Source of the DNA: Nemertoderma westbladi
Taxonomy: Eukaryota > Xenacoelomorpha > Nemertodermatida > Nemertodermatidae
Assembly (NCBI GenBank): GCA_032718475.1
Contig: JAUCBJ010004657.1
Location: 1-54,580 of the forward strand
Direction: 5' to 3'
Length of the DNA stretch: 54,580 bases
The notes under the pieces are model-generated. The model worked only from the letters and a program-made list of their open reading frames with translations, was not told the origin of the DNA and did no database searches. Of the stretch, positions 21,301 to 30,300 are shown piece after piece (within the stretch, counting starts at the first letter, position 1; each line of letters begins with the position of its first letter). Both the position numbers and the translations under genes were made by a program.

Positions 21301-24300
21301 TGGAACCCAGTTATTTGGCTTAGTTTCTGTTTGATGAGAGTAATCATTATTTGCTTCCACCATGATTCTCTGGATCATATAGGGATCATATGATCTACTT
21401 TGATTTTGGTAGTAGTTTGTGTTTCTTGGATCTTTTATTCGAACACTAGTTGCTGCTTTGGGAACTTGGTATTGTTGATTTGAAGTTTTGTTATAGGTTT
21501 TGGTCTCATGATTTGTTTCATTATTCGCTTCCAGCATAATTTTTTGGTAAATATAAGGGTGGTTGGGATCATTTTCATTATAGTTATATCTTAGATAACT
21601 TGTCTGTGGGGCATGGTCATTTGTTATATTTGCATTTACATAGCATCCTTTAGGCCAGAAATCTTGTCTCAAGAATATATTTGTATATTCTGTTTCAATA
21701 GAGATTTTAGCTCTTTTAGTATGCCCTTTGTTTCCAGTCACCCAGACATTGACTGGCCTATAACCTGATTGTTTAAAGCAATATTGTGAGACAGATACTG
21801 AGGAGCTATTTGGTTGTAGACCAGAAACAAAGATGGTTGCAAGTTTATGTTTAGGAATGACAGGTTGGTTCCTATTATAATCGGATTCTTTATTGTTGCT
21901 ATTTCCTTGTGGTTTTGGGGCATTTACCTTTTGTGACGTAAGAATATAATTTAGGAGATCATTTTGCCTCTTCAACATATTCCCAACAGCTTTAACATCA
22001 TCCAAGTTGTCATAGATGTTGGATGTTACTACTGATGGCAGGAAGTCGTTGGTGTTTTTACCACATTTCACAGAAGTCTTTGTGTTGGTGCTGCTCCACG
22101 CATTCTCACTTAGTAAAACATCTTGAAGGGAACTAGGCTGAGGAAAAGATATAGTTTGTTCATTATCTCTGTCTATTGATAATGATGATGGTTGTTGATT
22201 TAGAGGAGTATTTAGTTCAGTATCAGAATTAGGGGTGCCAGTGTCTGATGCAGGGTCAGCAAAACTATATTCTGACGTTGTACTCGCATTGACATTTTGA
22301 TCATTCCTGCCATGTCCAGTTTTGTGGGCATTTTTTTTCTTTTTATTTTTACCCTTTTTCTTATTGCAGCTATTGTTGAGGTTTTCCCTTAGGTTGTTGG
22401 GACAGGCAGTCTGAAAGTGGAGACCATTTTGTAGCTTAGATATTGTACTTTCTAAACTTTTGATCCGCACATTATATGATTGACATTGGGTATTTAATTT
22501 AAGGACTTGATTTCTACTTGCAGTGTTGTTACGAGGTTTATGAGTTCCAGCACCACAAAAGCATCAGCGCTGCTCGCATTTATTCTCTTCTTGAAGGAAG
22601 ATGTTAATGCCCTTTCTTCCAAAACTATCGCAAACTCTGCAACATCCAATGCCAATTCATCTAGGGATTTTCTGTTTATGCATGAGCACTTTAACCCCAT
22701 TTTTTCACCCATTATTGTACGATTTATATAATTGAAAAGGTCCTTCTGTATTTTACTTAGAAACTTAAAGCCAAGTTCTTTTAGAAAATTTACATGGTCA
22801 TCTTTGGGGTTTTGTAATAGAAGGGATGTACGCAGTGTGGAGACAAATGTATCAGGGTCTGATTGTTTTTTTAGAAGATTTACTAGCTGTTCACCATGCA
22901 GAGGAGTTTTCAGGCAGGTTGTACTTTGCTGGGTGTGTGAGTCATTTGGCATGTAGAACTTTACTGATTGCAGACAATCGTATAACCATTGCCTGCACTT
23001 ATTGCTGTCATTATGGAAAGATACAACCTCTGAAGACTGCGCGATTGCGATGGCATACAAACAAACATAAACTCCACAGTCATGATTGTTTGCTTGCTTT
23101 GGAAAGCCGAAAGGACTTGTTGAAACCGACCATTGACGGTATTGATTATTTGGGTACTTTGTGGTTGATTTGGTTAATCGATCTATAGTAACCAGAAGAT
23201 CACAAATCTGGAAGGTTGTTTTGTTGGGAAGGGACTTTTCAAGTGAGGACAGAAAGTATACTTTTTTCTCGGCAATATCCACAACATGCAGTACAAAGTG
23301 GTTTTGTGTACATTCATGGATGAGAATAAAGTTAGGTTTGACTCCATTGTAAGTACCAATATATTGTCTAGCGATGTATTTAATAGCGCTAAGTTTGTCA
23401 TAATTCGTTGATTGTAGTTTTTGACATAATTGACTTGGAACACATGTAACAGTGGGGCAGTTCCTGCTTAGCAAGCTGAAAAAACCATCAATTACTGCAT
23501 CAATCAGCCATTGCCCTTCTTCTAGACTCTGCAGATCTCTTGCTGTTGGAAATATCATTCCTGGTATATCAGTTGGTTTGAGTCTTTTTAGATATTGTGC
23601 GATATGCATTTCAATTTCATCAGTGCAGAGGTCTGCTTGTGAGGAGTCGTTTGGGTATACTTCTATAGGAATTTGTGTTGCTGCTGGTGATGTATGCGAA
23701 GGGGGTGTTATCAGTGGTGGTTTGGGGGTTGTGGTTGATTTGGAGAGGGTATTACCTGGGGGAGGGGTGTTGATTGAGAGGGGAGTGTTGATATGGAAAT
23801 GGGTGTTGGTAGAGGTGGTGTTTGCATTGGTTGGTAAACAGATGTTGTCTGATAGAAAAGTATTGGATGAGGTGAGGTTGTTTGCTGCAATGGGGGTGTT
23901 GGGTTTAAGAGGTTTTTATCGGGAGAGTTTGTTAGTGTTGATTTGGAAGGAGTTGGAAAGGAACATGGTGTTGGCTGAAATGGTAGAGAGGGGGGAGTTA
24001 AGTTGGAAAGGGGTGTTTGTTGCGAAGAGGGGGGTATATATGAAGGGTGTGTTGACAGATAATGTGATATTGGCTGTGAGGCAGTGGTTTGATGATAGTA
24101 GTATGTTTGAGTACCGGTACGTGTTTGTAGTGTAGATGGTGGAAGGGGTGTGTGAAGAGACATTGGTGTTGGTGTTTGTTTAGGATAGAGTGTTTGTTGA
24201 GTGGGAGTTCTTGACTGCCTCAGAGGGGGTGTTAAGGGGTGTGGTTGGGACTGGAAGTGGGACATTGTGATGGAGGTGTTTGTAGTGATGGCGGAGAGAG

Positions 24301-27300
24301 AGGTGCTGATAGAGGATGGGGTATAGACTGATGATATGGTATCGGTTTGGCTAAAATTGTTCAAATCCCTTGTTTGAGGTGGGAGTGTTTTTTGAGGAGT
24401 GGGTGTTGTTTGAGAGGTATACCGGTACGTTGTCTGAGAAGGGGGGGTGGACAAATGACTAGATTTTTTTATTTTGCTATTTGCTGCCTGTCGTGGTTTA
24501 GGTTTTACTATTTTTATATTCTTATTTTTAAACACAGGTATCTTTCGCACATGCACCCTAGAGCTACTTGGTAATTCTGTAGGCCTACCAATTGTATTGC
24601 CAGTTTCCCTACAATCGTTTATTGATATAGGCTTACCAGTACTGGTACCGGTACTGCTACAATCAGTGTTTACATTGCCAGTATTAGTATTACCAGTAGG
24701 CCTATTGATATTTACACTCACAGTATTTGTGTTCCTTTTATCACCTGTATTTGTGGTTATGTTCATCGCATTGGCTGAATTTGAGGAAACTGCAGTAGTG
24801 ACTAACGAGCTCGAGTAAACCACAGGCGGTGCAGAACTCGAGGAAACCGTTATAGTGTCTGCCAGACTCGAGGAAACCATTGTCGTGTCTGCCAAACTCG
24901 AGGAAACTGTTGTAGTGCTGGAATTCTGGGAAACCGTTGTAGTGTCTGCCAAACTCATGGAAACTGTTATAGTGTCCGCAGAACCTGAGCCTGAGGAAAC
25001 TATTGTCATGTTCGAGGAAACCGTTATAGTGTCTGACAAACTCGAGGAAACCGTTGTAGTGCCTGCCAGATTCGGGGAAACTGTTGTAGTGTCTGCTAAA
25101 CTCGTGGAAACCCTAATAGTGTCTGCCAAGCTCGAGTAAACCATTGTCCAATCTCTGAATCTAAAGCAGTATAGTATACTCCAGCAATACAGCAGCAGTC
25201 AGCTAGGCCCGCTAGTGCCCTAAATAAATTGAAGGCAAAGGCTTGATATGCATCTGCAATAGAGATGATACATGCCCCGCTCTGTCTATACTGAATGCTC
25301 CTCTACCAGTGTTAGGTAACCTATCCCAGGAGGCACACTTGGTTCAAGGTGTAACAAAAGGACCCCTACAGTCGACAGCAGGGCTGTAGGCCATGGATAG
25401 GCGGAAGGTAATCAACCAACGGCTAGACATGCTGCCAAGGTCGGCAGAAGGTAATCAACCAACGGCGACCTACTGCGAAGACGCTTGTAGGATTTGCGAC
25501 CACAAGCGGTTTACTCCCGCAACTGAAAGATATGAGTATGAGAACCCTCCAGGGGAAATACCGGCTCGGTCATCGCCCGGGTCAACAAGGACCGCGTCCC
25601 TCAGTGGTACACCAGGCTAGGGTTGATAAATTGGTTACTGGAAGAGAAGACAGAAGAAAGAAGAACCAACCTGTTGAAATGTAAAAAGACACTAAAGATT
25701 GCTACAATGAACGGATGCACGCTGAAAGCACATACCAAACAGGGTGACATGGTCGCTCTGGCAATGGAATATAACATCGACATGTTATGTTACGTTATAG
25801 TGGCACGTTATTTTAACCAAAACAATAAACGAAGGCCAGCAAGTTATTGTTTACATTTTTATTATTTATTATATATATATTATATAATCGCTCTGGCAAT
25901 GGAATATAACATCGACATCATCTGTATCCAAGAACATCGGATTTGTCATGAAGATACTGCCATGAAGTACAATGACATTGGAAATGGATGGACGTTGGTA
26001 ACAAGCTCAGCAGTAAGAAACTCGGCCAATGCATCAATTGGTGGAGTAGGAATTCTGCTAAGCCCATTTGCACTTAAGACCCTAAACAACATCGAATCTA
26101 TAAATTCCAGGGTTATGATCGCAACATTTGATGGGAATCCCAAGACAACAGTTATATGTTGCTACAGTCCAACCAATGCATCAGAGCCAGAACAAGCAGT
26201 CAAGTTTTATGAAGAACTGACTGGACTTATTAAGGACATCCCGAAACACAATGTTAAAGTCATTGCTGGTGACCTGAATGCGCAAATTGGCCCAGAAGAC
26301 ATCAAGGGTTACACCTATAACACCAGTTCTAACAGAAATGGGTACTTACTTTTAGACCTAATGGAAGAATGTGAATTGATACCAACAAACAACACATTCG
26401 AAAAGAGTAAGGGGAAGCTATGGACCTTTCAATACTCTAATGGAACCAAAGCACAACTGGATTACATCCTTATAAACAAAAAGTGGAGAAATAGCATGAT
26501 CAACTGCGAGGCATACAGCTCGTTCAATCTAATTGGTTTGGACCACAGAATTGTCACTGCAGAGATCAGACTCAGTTTGAGAGTCAGCAAACCCAGGACA
26601 AGCAAGCAAATCAACTATGACTGGGAGAAACTCAGAACTGACAATGCTGTAAAGGATGCTTATACAGTAGAAGTTCAAAACCGCTTTGAAGCACTTCAGT
26701 CAATGGATGAAGACCAATCCACCGATTCAATATACCAGAATATAATAACAGCCCACAAGGAATCAGCTAAGAGGCATATCCCCCAGAAACCTAAACGAAA
26801 ACAGTATGTGCCATGGCAAAACTCTGAGGTTACTTGTAAGAGAGAAGATCTTAAGATAGCCTACAAAGTTAAAACCGAACAACCAACAACCGAAAACATT
26901 AACAAGGTTGAGAAAGCTAAGGGCGATCTTAAATTGGCCTACAACATCAGCCAGGAAAAGTACATACAGGATAAAACTGAAGCAATTACAACTGCTCACA
27001 TACAGCAACAATCAAGACTTACCTGGCAAACTGTAAATGAAGTATCTGGTCGGAAAAGTTGTGCAAAGGGGCGCCTCAAAGCCGATAGTCCTGAAGAACG
27101 TGTTGGGAAGTGGAAAAATCACTTCAGCAACTTGCTTGGGCAGCCATCAAACATCGAGGTCAGCCCACAAGGAAAATATATGACAAGACACTACCTATAG
27201 AAACAGGGGACTTCACACCTGCCGAACTCCAAAGAAGCATTAAAAGCATGTCCAATAATAAAGCGAGTGGATTAGATGAAATCCCAGCGGAGGTATGGAA

Positions 27301-30300
27301 AACCGGAGTGCTAAATAGACCATTATTGAATGTTTGCAACCGGATGTTAAAAGGGGAAAAGCCACCACCAATTTGGACTAAAGGTCAACTAAAGCCTCTC
27401 CCCAAGAAAGGAGACCTCGGCATACCAACAAACTATCGTGGGATCTGTCTGCTTGTGGTAGCTGCCAAAATATACAATAAAATGATTCTATATAGGATTA
27501 GGCCTCACATCGAGAAACTACTGTGTAAGAGCCAAAACGGATTTCGACCAAGTAGATCAACAATAGCTCAGATACTTGCACTACGAAGACTGATTGAAGG
27601 AATTAAGTCAAAGAATCTCCCCGCAGTCATGACTTTTGTGGACTTCAAGAAGGCATTCGACTCCATCCATAGAGGTAAAATGCTTGAAATCCTAAGAGCT
27701 TATGGAATACCAGAAGTAATTGTTGCTGGCATTGGATTGTTATATTGTGACACAGAAGCGCAGGTACTCTCACCAGATGGTGAAACTGAGTTTTTCTCAA
27801 TCCTGGCTGGCGTACTGCAAGGTGACACATTAGCACCATTACTATTTGTAATTGTGCTGGATTACGCAATGAGGACGGCCACAAAGGGTGAAGATCTGGG
27901 ATTCACAATTCAAGAACGCAGAAGTAGTAGATATCCGGCAACTACAGTCACAGACACCGACTTTGCGGATGACATCGCCCTGCTCTCTAATACGCTAGCA
28001 GATGCACAGCTTCTACTAAATAAAGTGGAGAGGGCTGCTAAGGAGGTTGGATTGCATATAAATGCTACCAAGACCGAATTCATGACCTTTAATGTTGATG
28101 GAAACTTGACAACCATTGATAATAATCAACTAAGGAAGGTCGACGACTTCCAGTACCTTGGATCATGGATAGAGAGTAGCAAAAAGGACATAGAAGTTAG
28201 GAAAGCAAAGGCTTGGGTAGCTCTATCAAAAATGGATACCATCTGGAAATCAGATCTCTCCAGGCACCTGAAGACTAAGTTCTTTCGAGCCACAGTGGAA
28301 AGTCTATTTTTGTGAGACCTGGACACTGACTAAATCACTTGAACAACGAATTGATGGTTGCTACACAAGACTACTAAGGGCAGCCCTAAACATCAGCTGG
28401 AGACAACACTTGACAAACGCCGAGCTTTATTGTACAATACCACCTGTATCAACCACCCTCCGTGAACGCCGATTAAGATTCAGTGGGCACTGCTGGCGAA
28501 GGTCATACCAGATCTACTTGTCTGGCAACCAACTCATGGAAAGCGTAGTCGTGGACGACCGGCTATAACATATATAGACCAACTTGAAAGGGATTCTGAA
28601 TTTGTGAGAAACGAAATTGCGACAACTATGGAGAATCGGGAAGCCTGGAAGGATCTCATTTCCACTGTCCGAGTTCGCTCGACCTAGTAGTAGTAGTACT
28701 TGGCCGTAAAACGGCGAAGTACACTAGGGTTGAGCTGAGCACAGTGGCAGCAGATGATGGTATGCGGACGTAAATTGCGGACATACAAGGTATCAGGACT
28801 ATTTCCAGGTCTACCTTCTACCTGAGCCACTTGCTGAATGGTTAGAGCGCCAGACTTCCAACCCGGAGGTCACCAGTTCGATCCCACCCCGACATCGTTG
28901 CCGACTTTGCAAAGCTGAGCCCAACCTCATATCATAACAATAAATAACATAAGATAGGTTATTAAAAGGGAGGCCCCAACTAACAATGTATAAAGTGATA
29001 GACTTCTAGTGATATAAAGTGATAGGTTAGTTAACTAACATCTATAGGAAGTTTTAAAAGGTTGTTTTGTTATTGTTTCAGTTGAAACAAAACAAAACAA
29101 CTGGTCTATTATTAATTATTCTTGATTTACCTATATTTATGTAATGAAAATGACTATATTTCGCAAAATGAACCAACGGTAAATGGGTAGTTTAGTTAAT
29201 CTGTAGTTATGTTGGTTAGATTAACCATTAACCAATGGTTAATGAGTTGGTTAGGTTATCCAATGGTTAATGAGTTGGTTATGTTATCCAATGGTTAATG
29301 AGTTGGTTAGGTTAACCAATGGTTAATGAGTTGGTTAGGTTAACCAATGGTTAATGAGTTGGTTAGCGTAACCAATGGTTAATGAGTTGGTTAGGTTAAC
29401 CAATGGTTAATGAGTTGGTTAGGTTAACCAATGGTTAATGATTTGGTTAGGTTAACTAATGGTTAATGAGTTGGTTAGGTTAACCAATGGTTATTGAGTT
29501 GGTTAGGTTAACCAATGGTTAATGAGTTGGTTAGATTAACCAATGGTTTATGATTTGGTTAGGTTAACCAATGGTTAACTGTGATTGCATTGGCTGTTCC
29601 AGTCATTACTTATGGACTTAAGTTTGACATGGGAGTGTTGACAGGTCGGGATGTTGAAACCCTGGACGCACATTATCAGAAGGTGTTGCGGGGTCTATTG
29701 AATCTGGGTGTGTGTGTAAACAACAGCACACTATATGACCTAAGTGGCCTTTTACTCATATCTATGGTGGCCCTACGGCGATGCGTTGGGGTTATGCTGA
29801 ATACCCTAAACTGACCAAGCTCACCACTTCAACTAGGATTTACGTTGGGGGCCTCTGGGGAATGACGCACCCACACTGTGGAATCTCACGGAGATATCGT
29901 CGAGCTGTGATAGATCATTCTCTCCCTCGTATTTTCTCAGTATCTACGTATTGCTACTCAAACGTCTCACTCGAATCACGAATCATCACCGGGAAACCAA
30001 CATGGAAGGATAAGGTAGACTCGAATTTCATTCGGGAATGTTTTAGCCAGAACAATACCAACTTTGATTGGAAAATCAAACGGATACAGAACTATTTTGA
30101 GGGAAACAGAAACACTGGTATTTCTGAGTGACATTATTGATAAGCAAGCACGGGGGAGGGGGGTTACAACTGTTGGGCTGTCGCTGTTTACACTAACACA
30201 ATTTAGTGTAATTTTATTAATTGCTGCTGTTCTGTCCAAAGTTTACACAATTTAGGGTAATTTTATGTTATGTTTAATTTTATTTAATTAAAGTGCCGCG

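Larger units (their letters stand above)
16550..25144 (-). mobile_element. LINE-B: large non-LTR retrotransposon with Ulp1 protease ORF
   Basis: On the minus strand, from 25144 down, the order is a Ser/Thr- and Pro-rich region, a Ulp1-type cysteine protease, coiled coil, Lys-rich stretch, RRM-like segment, APE endonuclease and reverse transcriptase with YADD. Adjacent open frames differ by single-base shifts at about 23720 and 22500 and at the A9 run near 17220, so this is a decayed copy of two ORFs. A DNA element occupies 19202-20794 inside the endonuclease. The true 5' and 3' ends were not located. Confidence 0.8.
25380..28694 (+). mobile_element. LINE-C: APE-type non-LTR retrotransposon, decayed
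   Basis: Head to head with LINE-B. The 5' region (25380-25620) encodes a Cys/His-containing leader and holds a duplicated ggtaatcaaccaacggc. Endonuclease and reverse transcriptase follow in three frames, and the element ends in ctagtagtagtagtac, the same (tag)n tail as LINE-A. LINE-A and LINE-C are related but clearly different families. A 3' fragment of the LINE-C type is at 49300-49830 (-). Confidence 0.8.

Noticed and set aside
23452-25139. Plus-strand ORFs opposite LINE-B ORF1
   Set aside because: Valine- and glycine-rich shadows of the Ser/Thr/Pro-rich minus-strand ORF.
28826-28900. Possible tRNA-Gly gene
   Set aside because: Anticodon-stem pairing is poor, the acceptor stem is not formed, and a SINE body follows. 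It is a SINE head.
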